Source: Bacillota bacterium
GTDB taxonomy: Bacteria; Bacillota; Clostridia; Oscillospirales; Acutalibacteraceae
Direction: 5' to 3'
DNA: 22,114 nucleotides
Assembly (NCBI GenBank): GCA_023416955.1
Contig: JAEZGM010000016.1
Span: 1 to 22,114, forward strand
The notes below the pieces were generated by a model. That model was given only the letters and a program-made list of their open reading frames with translations, made no database searches and was not told the origin of the DNA. A program made the position numbers and the translations under genes. This document shows, one piece after another, positions 15,794-22,114 of this stretch (position 1 is its first letter; every line of letters starts with the position of its first letter).

Positions 15794-17118
15794 TACTGAT
15801 TGACCTCTTTTCCGTGAAAGTTTGGGTTGATTTTTTTATTGGCATAACCGGCAATCATGTTGCCGTATTCTACCTGCTGACGCGTTTCACTCTCTTCGGA
15901 CATTTGCCCGGGCGCGGCACCGACATCTTCAACGCCGGAACCTGTCGCCGCCTGCTGACGCGCAGCCAGATATGCCGTGCCTTTTGCGCTGGAGCTTTTC
16001 ATGGACTCATAGGAAAGCTCCATGGCCGTCATCGGTTTGTCACCGAATTTGGCGTCATTAAGCAGTTTGGGATCGACCTGGCCGGCCAGCGCATCAATCG
16101 CTTGAATGCGTTGACGTTCCTCCGTCCGGGCATCATTCACGACTCGGTTGAAGAAATTTGGGCAAAGATTTTTGAAAGCGGCAACATCTTTTAGGTGGAC
16201 ATCTTTGCCAATTTCACCGGCAGCCTCATCTACAAATACCGCATGCGTTTTGTCTTTTGCTGTCTTCTTGTCCTCGGGTTCGTCATCCGGCTCGTCTGGG
16301 TCCTCATCCGGATCATCGTCCGAATCGTCACCTTTGGCCGCTGTGTTTTCGATTCGTTTACCTTTTCTTAAGGCGCTTTTTGCCGATGCGACGAAGCGCG
16401 TGACAAAGCTGCTGTCCTTATTTGCTTCAGTAATGGCGTTCTGAATGTTCGCAACATGCTGAAGCTCCGGCATCGTTTTGTAGCCGGAAAGATCATGAGT
16501 AACTGAATTCATATACAGTTTCCGTCCTTTCATGTCGATTTTGGAATCAATCTTCTCTTCAATTTTTGTATCCGCAAAGCCGTTCTCAATGGCTTCATCT
16601 GCCTGCATCCACGTTTCCCCGCTCATCATTCCCGAAATTGTGTCCTCATCGAGGCCGGTGCGGGCCGAATAGATTGAAATAATGCTCTGCTTGATGGTTT
16701 CCAACACGTCCTGTTGCTTTGCGAGATCGGCGGAATTGTATTCCCCCATCATTACTGCAAGCGGGTCATGAATCATAATGATTGCCCCATCCGGAATCTG
16801 AATGTCATCTGCTGCCATCAGGGGAAGTGTAGCGGCCGATGCGGCAAGTCCGTCGACGATGGCGACAACACGGGCACTGTTCATCTTCAGCTGTGAATAA
16901 ATTGCAATAGCCGCGAAAATATCTCCTCCCACGCTGTTGATACGCAAGGTTATCTGCGGAACATTTCCAAGCGACTCGAGGTCCTGGATAAAATCTTTGA
17001 GATAGACATTATCGTCCCCATCATCCCACCAGCTGTGTTCCGACATAATCTCGCCATATAAAAGGAGTTCTGCGTTTCCATCGGCAAGGTCTTTGAATTG
17101 CCAGAATTTTTTCTTCAT
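15793..17118 (-). CDS. ClpP-like head maturation protease with scaffold-like C-terminus
   Basis: A 441-residue protein. Residues about 17-190 are ClpP-like (S14 type): ITLRINSVGGDIFAAIAI, the nucleophile in GLAASAATLPL (Ser94), and the MIHDP histidine (His117). The remaining part has a very acidic low-complexity segment at about 264-283 (Asp/Glu/Pro rich), then a basic, charged helical section to the end. In lambda relatives the protease C and scaffold Nu3 share a gene, with the scaffold read from an internal start; the layout here fits that, although I see no strong internal start. It probably processes the prohead. ATG 17118 overlaps the portal stop (ATGA). Confidence 0.9.
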   Translation of the reverse strand: MKKKFWQFKDLADGNAELLLYGEIMSEHSWWDDGDDNVYLKDFIQDLESLGNVPQITLRINSVGGDIFAAIAIYSQLKMNSARVVAIVDGLAASAATLPLMAADDIQIPDGAIIMIHDPLAVMMGEYNSADLAKQQDVLETIKQSIISIYSARTGLDEDTISGMMSGETWMQADEAIENGFADTKIEEKIDSKIDMKGRKLYMNSVTHDLSGYKTMPELQHVANIQNAITEANKDSSFVTRFVASAKSALRKGKRIENTAAKGDDSDDDPDEDPDEPDDEPEDKKTAKDKTHAVFVDEAAGEIGKDVHLKDVAAFKNLCPNFFNRVVNDARTEERQRIQAIDALAGQVDPKLLNDAKFGDKPMTAMELSYESMKSSSAKGTAYLAARQQAATGSGVEDVGAAPGQMSEESETRQQVEYGNMIAGYANKKINPNFHGKEVNQ

Positions 17119-18761
17119 GGTTCTTTTCCTCCTTCTTTTTGATTTTGAGTCTGCGGATTTTGGCTTGGTGCCTCATCCGTTTCAGACTTTTTAGAGATTG
17201 CAGTCGTCGCTGCCGGGTTAAACGTATTATTCGTGTTGCCAAGTATCTTGGCGTTTCTGGAATTTTCTTCGGCATTCGCTGCCCAGTCGCCTCCAGCAAG
17301 TTCTGTGGTCTCCCTTTCGTACGTTGAGAAGCCATTCTTAACCATGTGTTCGGCCGCCATAACCTCTTTCAGCGGATCGAGCTGTCCCTGCGACGGCCCG
17401 TTCCACTCGGCTTTCGACCAGGCATTTCGAATTACCGGATCATCAAAAAAGCCAGTAGCGCTTACACGCCCTCTGGCAACTGCTTCGGCAAGCCATAATT
17501 CATAAACCGGCTGGCAAAAATCTTTTGCAAACCATGACCGGCGTGTTTTGAAGCCTTTCCACGCTTCCAGCAGGCTCGCACGACTGGCAGAATAACTGGC
17601 GTTGAATGATTTCAGAAGCAATTCATACGGCACGCCGACTGCAGCACCGATATACCGCGCCATAGAGGTTACGAAAGCATCGAAGTTCTGACTCGGGCGC
17701 TTTGGATCGCCGAATTCGACTTCTTCGCCTGGCAGCAACCGGTTTATCGTTCCGGGCCCCAATTCATAGCCCTCATCAGATTGATCGACGCGCTCGCTGT
17801 CTGGAATCGACGTATGTACTGGGTTGCCGTCTTCCGGCACGTCACTCTTGATAAATGCTGTGAAGAATCCGTTGATAACAGCCGCTATGGTTTCGGCGTC
17901 GATATACCGCGTAAGTTGTTTCACGGATTCGATGACTGGGGCAAGCAGCGGTACACCGCGGTATTGCTCCGCGCGCTCACTGTACATCACATGAAGAATA
18001 TTTGGCATGCCTGTTTTTTCGTCGTATGCCTGGACACGGGTCCACTTTCTTGGCTGCATGCTCGGGACAAAACTGTTCGGATAAAAATTGCAGACATGAT
18101 AGGCCACAATGGCACCAGAATTGTCGATCTCCACACCGTTGTACACCCGATTCCCATTCTGCATGTTATACCAAACCTGACCTTCCAACCCCGAAAAAGC
18201 CGTTGTGTCTGGGTTGGCAATCCTGTCTGACTCGATAATATGGATTCTCAGGCTATATGGCATATATGGAGTTGGCGGCGCACTGTCAATTAGGGCAATT
18301 CCGTCACCATTCAGAAGCCATGACGTCAGAAGCAGTCCCTGATTTTCGTCAAAATTGTTGATTCGCGTAACATCGCTGAACTTGGAATTCGCCCAAAGAT
18401 GGAATTCACGAAGTACGTGCTCTCCCCACTCTTTTGCTGCCTGGCCTTCCATTCCAAGGAATGCTGCATCCGGCCGCGGCTTGCATTTAAGACCAGGGCC
18501 GACAACGTTGATAAGATTGGTGTCTATTGCCGACCGTGCTAGTGGCGATCCCATATAAAGGGACCGGCTGCGCTGGCGGAGCGTGAAAAGGTTCATATCG
18601 ATATCTTCGACCGGCGACCGGCTGTCAGCAAGCCATCCTTTCATGGACCGCTTGGTATAGCTTGCACCGCTTTCGGAATATCCGCTGTCCTTATATGATG
18701 TTTTTAGAGCCGCTGTGGGCTGCGCGCGCGAGCTTGGTTTTCTTCTATTGTGTCTGGAAAT
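17115..18761 (-). CDS. Portal protein (lambda gpB-like)
   Basis: Portal protein of the lambda family. The core from residue 40 on shows MKGWLADSRSPVEDIDMNL, RQRSRSLYMGSPLARSAIDTN and LKSFNASYSASRASLLEAW. The frame is open upstream of ATG 18644 for another 39 codons, giving a GYSESGASYTKRS stretch matching the usual portal N-terminus. Upstream of ATG there is no other ATG, GTG or TTG, but AAGGGGGGTGAT lies seven bases before ATT 18761. I therefore place the start at ATT, giving 548 residues; ATG 18644 would give 509 and leave an unexplained 130-bp gap. Its end overlaps the protease start. Confidence 0.88.
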   Translation of the reverse strand: MSRHNRRKPSSRAQPTAALKTSYKDSGYSESGASYTKRSMKGWLADSRSPVEDIDMNLFTLRQRSRSLYMGSPLARSAIDTNLINVVGPGLKCKPRPDAAFLGMEGQAAKEWGEHVLREFHLWANSKFSDVTRINNFDENQGLLLTSWLLNGDGIALIDSAPPTPYMPYSLRIHIIESDRIANPDTTAFSGLEGQVWYNMQNGNRVYNGVEIDNSGAIVAYHVCNFYPNSFVPSMQPRKWTRVQAYDEKTGMPNILHVMYSERAEQYRGVPLLAPVIESVKQLTRYIDAETIAAVINGFFTAFIKSDVPEDGNPVHTSIPDSERVDQSDEGYELGPGTINRLLPGEEVEFGDPKRPSQNFDAFVTSMARYIGAAVGVPYELLLKSFNASYSASRASLLEAWKGFKTRRSWFAKDFCQPVYELWLAEAVARGRVSATGFFDDPVIRNAWSKAEWNGPSQGQLDPLKEVMAAEHMVKNGFSTYERETTELAGGDWAANAEENSRNAKILGNTNNTFNPAATTAISKKSETDEAPSQNPQTQNQKEGGKEP

Positions 18762-18776
18762 ACTATCACCCCCCTT
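18759..18776 (-). promoter_or_regulatory. Shine-Dalgarno site and probable ATT start of portal gene
   Basis: Minus-strand AAGGGGGGTGAT (18776-18765) differs from the full anti-SD match AAGGAGGTGAT by only one or two changes. It overlaps the gpW-like stop codon and lies seven bases before ATT (18761-18759). No ordinary start is placed near it in the portal frame. Confidence 0.6.
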
Positions 18777-19017
18777 AAATATCGCGCGGAATCACCGAAA
18801 AGCTCTGCCTCTGTCCGTTGTTCCGCAGCATAGCAATTTCAGCCATAAGCTGACTGATAATCGCATGGATTTTCTGAGGATCCATTCTGCTGATTTCCCG
18901 ACTGCCGATTTTATAGCTCTGCGCGCCGGAGGCAAAAGCCTGCTCAGCCTTGAGATAGCTATCGAGTTCCTGTCGCTTTATCTGCAGCGCTTCCGCCGCT
19001 GTTCCACCAAATGTCAT
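18775..19017 (-). CDS. gpW-like head-tail joining protein (small head protein)
   Basis: An 80-residue protein. It has helix EALQIKRQELDSYLKAEQAF, a short GAQSYKIGSREISR link, then helix PQKIHAIISQLMAEIAMLRN. The helix-beta hairpin-helix layout and its place between large terminase and portal match lambda gpW and the small DUF6148-like proteins used in the same slot. SD AGGAGG is six bases before ATG 19017. The last ten residues (QRQSFSVIPRDI) are extended. The role is plugging or stabilising the head after packaging. Confidence 0.83.
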   Translation of the reverse strand: MTFGGTAAEALQIKRQELDSYLKAEQAFASGAQSYKIGSREISRMDPQKIHAIISQLMAEIAMLRNNGQRQSFSVIPRDI

Positions 19018-19027
19018 AGAATTCCTC

Positions 19028-20869
19028 CTACAAGTATCTGTTATGAATGACTCGCGGCCGGTTATCCGGCTGCTGCTTTACCGGTTCGCTGACTGGTTCG
19101 CCGCGAGTCCGCTTAAGATAGAGCTCAAAATTGTTCAAATTTGGGTTTGCAAGCTTAAATGCCGCATGTGCGTAATTTCGAATATCAAAAGGTTCATTTC
19201 GTGCGGACGGCGAAACCTTTTCCCAGCAAAGAGATGTGATTCCGCTTTGTTTTCTAACGACTCGCCTTTCGGAAATGAGGCCCTTGAAATATGGCGCATC
19301 ATAATCGGTCCGCTTCGGGAAATGGCAGAAAAAAGGCCCCGGCCGCTTTACTTTCAGACTATCCATAACAGCAGCCTTTCCGTCATCCACGCCGAGAATA
19401 ATGAGAATATTGTGCTTCTCCCTCGTTTTTGCTATTTTGTATATGAGAGGATACCCATTCCCGCCTTGGCCTTTGATTGCAAAAACGTTTTTTGACCGGT
19501 TGGCTTTGCAGTAATCGTAAACTTCCGAAGTGCAGTAGCCGGAGTCGACGAATGTACAGGAAATTTTCTGCCCGATTCCATCGACAAAATAATAAGTGGC
19601 AAACAAGATTTCGCTGAGATGTTCCCACACTTCCGGTTTTGTTGGGGAACCTGGAATCTGACCGTGCTTGATACCCCAACTTTCTTCTTCTTTTCCCCAC
19701 CCTACAATCTCATATTCGAGCCAACTGTCTTGTACATCGACGGCCGCTGTGAGAAAAAGAACCCCGTCCGGCAAATCTGCGCTGCCATAATCTTCGCACC
19801 GGTCCAGCAGAAATTCATCGTTTTCAATTTCGCCTTTTACCTCAAATGTCTCACCCAATACCGTATTTGTAAAAACGATGAACTGTTCCGGGTCGTCCTT
19901 GGTAGTGAGATATTCTTCGATGATTTTTTGCCACGAATACCATGGGGAAACGAAAGCATTCATGTGGAAGCTGCGCGTTCCCTTTGCGCCCGGGTTCGTA
20001 GCCACCCAGTTCCCCGGCTGTGCTTTCCACGTTCTTTCGTCGAAGTCTTTTTTACAGTTTGGGCATCGAAAAAAAATGTTGTGCACACTGTAATTGCCCT
20101 TGTCGTCCTTTCCAGACTCATAAATCATGTCAAAGAGATTCGGAAAAACATATTCTCCACAGCTCGGGCATTGAAGCCTCCATTGCTCTTGAGTTCCCAA
20201 AAGAAATTCATCTTCGATTCGCGAAGCCCCTTTGATTCCCGGGGAACTTACGAACACTTCTTTGCGGTTCCAGAAAGTAATCGTCCGCTTTTCCGCCAAC
20301 TTCACCGGGTCGCCCTCGGTTCCCGCGCTGGGCGGGTACCGGTCGACTTCATCGCAGAGGAGAATTCTGATTGGGCGGCTTGCAAGGCCGGAAGGCGAAT
20401 TGGCGCCAACCATGCCAAGCGAACCGCCTGGGAAAGATTTCATCAAGATTGTATTGTTGGTATCTTTGGCTCTCGAATCCGACACCTTATCAGCAAGGCA
20501 CGGAGTGTCACGGATCAGCGGTGCAATCCGCCGTTTGGAGTAATCTTCAGCCATCATATCGGTCGGTTCAATTAAGAGCATCGGGCACGGATCCAAATCG
20601 ATGAAATATCCGATAATATTATTTAGAATTTCCGACTTCCCGACCTGCGAAGACGACATCACGACGACCTTTTCAATATCAGGCTGTGTGACAGCGTCCA
20701 TAATCTCCCGCTGATATGGCGCACGGTCTGTATGCCACTGCCCAGGTTCAGCGGACCCTTCTTTTGAAAGCATCCGCTTGCTGTCGGCCCATTGTGAAAC
20801 GGTCAGCCGCGGAGGCGGTTCCCAGCATTTTTTAATTGACTCGTTATAAAAATCAGTTATCGACTTCAT
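19028..20869 (-). CDS. Terminase large subunit (GpA family)
   Basis: A 613-residue protein of the lambda GpA-type terminase family. A Walker A-like loop SSQVGKSE at about 73-80, Walker B ILLCDEVD at about 169-176, and a zinc-binding pair CPSC (234-237) and CPNC (269-272) are present. The C-terminal nuclease has the acidic residues of TAAVDVQDSW (D378) and CTFVDSGY (D442). It cuts and pumps DNA into the prohead with the portal. Start ATG 20869 overlaps the small subunit by 17 bp. The C-terminus ends in a short basic tail RPRVIHNRYL. It is close to lambda GpA in length (641). Confidence 0.95.
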   Translation of the reverse strand: MKSITDFYNESIKKCWEPPPRLTVSQWADSKRMLSKEGSAEPGQWHTDRAPYQREIMDAVTQPDIEKVVVMSSSQVGKSEILNNIIGYFIDLDPCPMLLIEPTDMMAEDYSKRRIAPLIRDTPCLADKVSDSRAKDTNNTILMKSFPGGSLGMVGANSPSGLASRPIRILLCDEVDRYPPSAGTEGDPVKLAEKRTITFWNRKEVFVSSPGIKGASRIEDEFLLGTQEQWRLQCPSCGEYVFPNLFDMIYESGKDDKGNYSVHNIFFRCPNCKKDFDERTWKAQPGNWVATNPGAKGTRSFHMNAFVSPWYSWQKIIEEYLTTKDDPEQFIVFTNTVLGETFEVKGEIENDEFLLDRCEDYGSADLPDGVLFLTAAVDVQDSWLEYEIVGWGKEEESWGIKHGQIPGSPTKPEVWEHLSEILFATYYFVDGIGQKISCTFVDSGYCTSEVYDYCKANRSKNVFAIKGQGGNGYPLIYKIAKTREKHNILIILGVDDGKAAVMDSLKVKRPGPFFCHFPKRTDYDAPYFKGLISERRVVRKQSGITSLCWEKVSPSARNEPFDIRNYAHAAFKLANPNLNNFELYLKRTRGEPVSEPVKQQPDNRPRVIHNRYL

Positions 20870-21335
20870 CGTCAGCAGCCTCTTCCACTTGTTCCGCTGG
20901 AATCTCCTTTAACTCGTTCAACGCCTCATATATTTCATCGCGCATGACTTCAACAATGGCCGGTATTTCCGACTTGCCAATAATCTTCGGAGCCGCCTTC
21001 GTCGGTATTGCGAGCAATTTAGCTTTGCAGGTAAGGATCATTCCGTCAACAATATGTTCGACATCTTTGGATCGCAGAAGAGTTTCCTTTCTCTCCTGCA
21101 GGTCAATTTCGGCTTTTTCCCGTTTTGCTTTTTCGAGGAGCGCATGCTCCTCATCGTAATTGATCTCTCCATCCGACCGAAATTTCCATGCATAATAGCT
21201 CTCGCAGGAATCTGCCAGATCAAATTTCCCGTTTTTTTCTCTTGAAAGCACATTTTCCTTGACAAGTTGATTCACCCGACGAGCCGAGATTTTAAGCACC
21301 TTTGCGAGCTCCGCACTGCTTACGTTTTCATTCGT
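20853..21335 (-). CDS. Terminase small subunit (Nu1-like)
   Basis: DNA-recognition partner of the large terminase, with an N-terminal winged-helix/HTH (SSAELAKVLKISARRVNQLVKENV) and a charged helical middle (HALLEKAKREKAEIDLQERKETLL), matching Nu1-type small terminases. The HTH begins before GTG 21299, which would cut it off. The frame is open 14 codons further to a stop at 21341-21339, but contains no ATG, GTG or TTG. ACG 21335 lies seven bases after GAGGTG and is used here as the tentative start (160 residues). A one-base change in the A run at 21336-21340 would instead join GTG GTG to the frame, so a sequencing or real frameshift is possible. Confidence 0.82.
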   Translation of the reverse strand, partial: TNENVSSAELAKVLKISARRVNQLVKENVLSREKNGKFDLADSCESYYAWKFRSDGEINYDEEHALLEKAKREKAEIDLQERKETLLRSKDVEHIVDGMILTCKAKLLAIPTKAAPKIIGKSEIPAIVEVMRDEIYEALNELKEIPAEQVEEAADDEVDN

Positions 21336-21341
21336 TTTTCA

Positions 21342-21348
21342 CCACCTC
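21342..21348 (-). promoter_or_regulatory. Shine-Dalgarno site for terminase small subunit
   Basis: Minus-strand GAGGTGG at 21348-21342, followed by TGAAAA then ACG at 21335. It is the only good SD ahead of the HTH region. It is 43 bases ahead of GTG 21299, too far to serve that codon. Confidence 0.5.
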
Positions 21349-21581
21349 AGAGAAGAAATTTAAATTAGGCAAGATTTCCCGATTTGTTTTATATTGGAAC
21401 TATTATTTGAAAAATTGAAAAGCCTCGAAGGATCAGACTTGGCGCGGCATCGTAGCTATTATTCCGTCCGAAAAATTTCTTCTTTCTACGACTTGAGGAA
21501 GGAAATTCGGAAAAATTATTTTTTACCTAGTTAATTCGCGGGCCATCGGCATGCGCACTTCACTTAGATAAAGCGCAGAAC
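21349..21581. other. Non-coding region between small terminase and the 96-residue gene
   Basis: About 230 bases, AT-rich, with no supported gene. It contains an imperfect inverted repeat at 21468-21510 (left CCGAAAAATTTCTTC, right GGAAGGAAATTCGG) followed on the plus strand by a T-rich run at 21516-21524. It may hold packaging (cos/pac) sequence, as the upstream flank of a Nu1-type terminase often does, but I cannot show that. No clear promoter for the late operon is visible; the best minus-strand candidate TATAAA near 21390 lacks a good -35. Confidence 0.55.
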
Positions 21582-21872
21582 CTATCCCCCGGGGGTATGC
21601 CGTATCAATATTTTTGTCAGTCTGCTCAGTTGCCTTATCTCTAATGTGAGCCTCTTCGCCTCATCTTGCAGTTCCCGCATACGCTGCTCATCTTTCTGCG
21701 TCCTGTGTGGTCTGTATCTCAGGTCAGATAACTGGCACAGGATTGCAGCTCTTTGATGGACAATATTGGCACTCGCCTTCCGCTTTCGTCTCTCAAGCAG
21801 AACCGGATCCGTGTCTTCCGCAATGCGGTTAAATGTGGACTCGTCATATTGGGGAATGTAATGGTACTTCAT
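21582..21872 (-). CDS. Hypothetical charged helical protein upstream of the terminase operon
   Basis: A 96-residue protein rich in Arg, Lys, Glu and Gln (VLLERRKRKASANIVHQRAAI, later KDEQRMRELQDEAKRLTLEIRQL), suggesting a coiled coil. There is no membrane or signal segment. ATG 21872 has an AGGTG SD about seven bases upstream. A hairpin with a T-run lies just upstream on the same strand. The stop falls in a CCCCCGGGGG palindrome. I do not recognise the family. It may be a small packaging or regulatory protein of the phage. Confidence 0.65.
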   Translation of the reverse strand: MKYHYIPQYDESTFNRIAEDTDPVLLERRKRKASANIVHQRAAILCQLSDLRYRPHRTQKDEQRMRELQDEAKRLTLEIRQLSRLTKILIRHTPGG

Positions 21873-21896
21873 GCCAGCACCTGCTTTCAGGCATAA

Positions 21897-21925
21897 GAAA
21901 AGCCCTGACTTTTCAGCCAGAGCCT
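21897..21925 (-). terminator. Rho-independent terminator, minus strand
   Basis: The minus-strand RNA folds GCUCUGGCU GAAA AGUCAGGGC, a nine-pair stem including two G-U pairs, extendable by two pairs, with a GAAA loop, followed by UUUUC. It would stop transcription entering from the right, and lies 25 bases upstream of the 96-residue gene start. Confidence 0.65.
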
Positions 21926-21957
21926 AGAAAATATTTTTAATAATTATGGAAAATGTA

Positions 21958-21986
21958 TTGACATATACGTACGTATATGCTATAAT
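21958..21986 (+). promoter_or_regulatory. Sigma-A type promoter (consensus -35 and -10)
   Basis: TTGACA at 21958-21963 and TATAAT at 21981-21986, spacing 17, with an extended -10 TG at 21978-21979. It drives a plus-strand gene starting at 22010. It is the best promoter in the window. Confidence 0.9.
21962..21979. promoter_or_regulatory. Perfect 18-bp palindrome in promoter spacer, probable operator
   Basis: CATATACGTACGTATATG is its own reverse complement and fills the space between the -35 and -10 boxes. A bound dimeric repressor would block polymerase. The sequence shows symmetry and position; the binding protein is not in the window. Confidence 0.75.
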
Positions 21987-22009
21987 GAATACAGAAAGGA
22001 GGTAAACCG

Positions 22010-22114
22010 ATGAGGGGCAAACAAAAAGCCCGAAAGCGTCGGTTGAAACAACTGAAAGAAATTCTTGAATGGCTATCACTCATAACAGGAATTATTTCAG
22101 CAGTCTACACGATG
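22010..22114 (+). CDS. Small basic membrane-like protein (C-terminus outside window)
   Basis: ATG 22010 follows an SD AAAGGAGGT at 21995-22003. The 35 visible residues begin MRGKQKARKRRLKQLK, strongly basic, then become hydrophobic (EWLSLITGIISAVYTM), like the start of a single-pass membrane segment. It is the only plus-strand gene in the window and is transcribed away from the late operon. The pattern fits small prophage membrane peptides or toxin-like peptides, but nothing here confirms that. Confidence 0.65.
   Translation, partial: MRGKQKARKRRLKQLKEILEWLSLITGIISAVYTM

Noticed and set aside
19619..20575. 318-codon plus-strand frame over the large terminase gene
   Set aside because: It lies entirely opposite a clear GpA-family gene; codon use and composition fit an antisense shadow.
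1..22114. CRISPR array, tRNA or integrase
   Set aside because: No regular direct repeats with spacers, no cloverleaf sequence and no recombinase frame are visible.

Overview
This window holds most of the late region of a tailed phage genome, almost certainly a prophage in a Gram-positive Clostridia-type host. Reasons are the strong AAGGAGG-type ribosome binding sites before nearly every gene, the very tight gene packing, GTG/TTG starts, and a canonical sigma-A promoter at the right edge. I cannot name the host species. Nearly everything is read right to left on the minus strand.

In transcription order the window opens with a lambda-type packaging and head module: Nu1-like small terminase, GpA-family large terminase, gpW-like joining protein, lambda-type portal, ClpP-like head protease with a scaffold-like tail, decoration protein D, and major capsid protein E. 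These are followed by a small unknown protein, an FII-like connector, a gpZ-like tail protein and a probable tail-completion protein. A P2/Mu-type contractile tail follows: sheath, tube, the E/E' chaperone pair with a -1 frameshift, tape measure, X (LysM), D (hub), V, U, W (gp25), J, I and a short fibre protein. The phage is therefore a myovirus with a lambda-like head and a P2-like tail.

The most striking part is directly downstream of the fibre gene and in the same operon (about 1-2514). A 195-residue protein has a cysteine-free N-terminal half and a C-terminal half with 23 cysteines at almost perfect four-residue spacing. It is followed by a 101-residue partner of unknown function, a radical SAM/SPASM enzyme of the peptide-maturase type, and the start of another small gene. 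This looks like a ribosomally made, post-translationally modified (RiPP) peptide cassette placed where a tail fibre tip or its chaperone would normally lie. No protease or exporter is visible in the window.

Other notable points are: a T TTT TTT slippery site giving an E-E' fusion whose second half lacks its own start; portal and small terminase frames that extend upstream to strong Shine-Dalgarno sites but contain no ATG, GTG or TTG there; a perfect 11-bp hairpin inside the gpZ-like gene; and, at the right edge, a near-consensus plus-strand promoter with an 18-bp perfect palindrome in its spacer driving a small basic, membrane-like protein cut by the window end. No tRNA, rRNA, CRISPR array, integrase, lysis gene or attachment site is visible.
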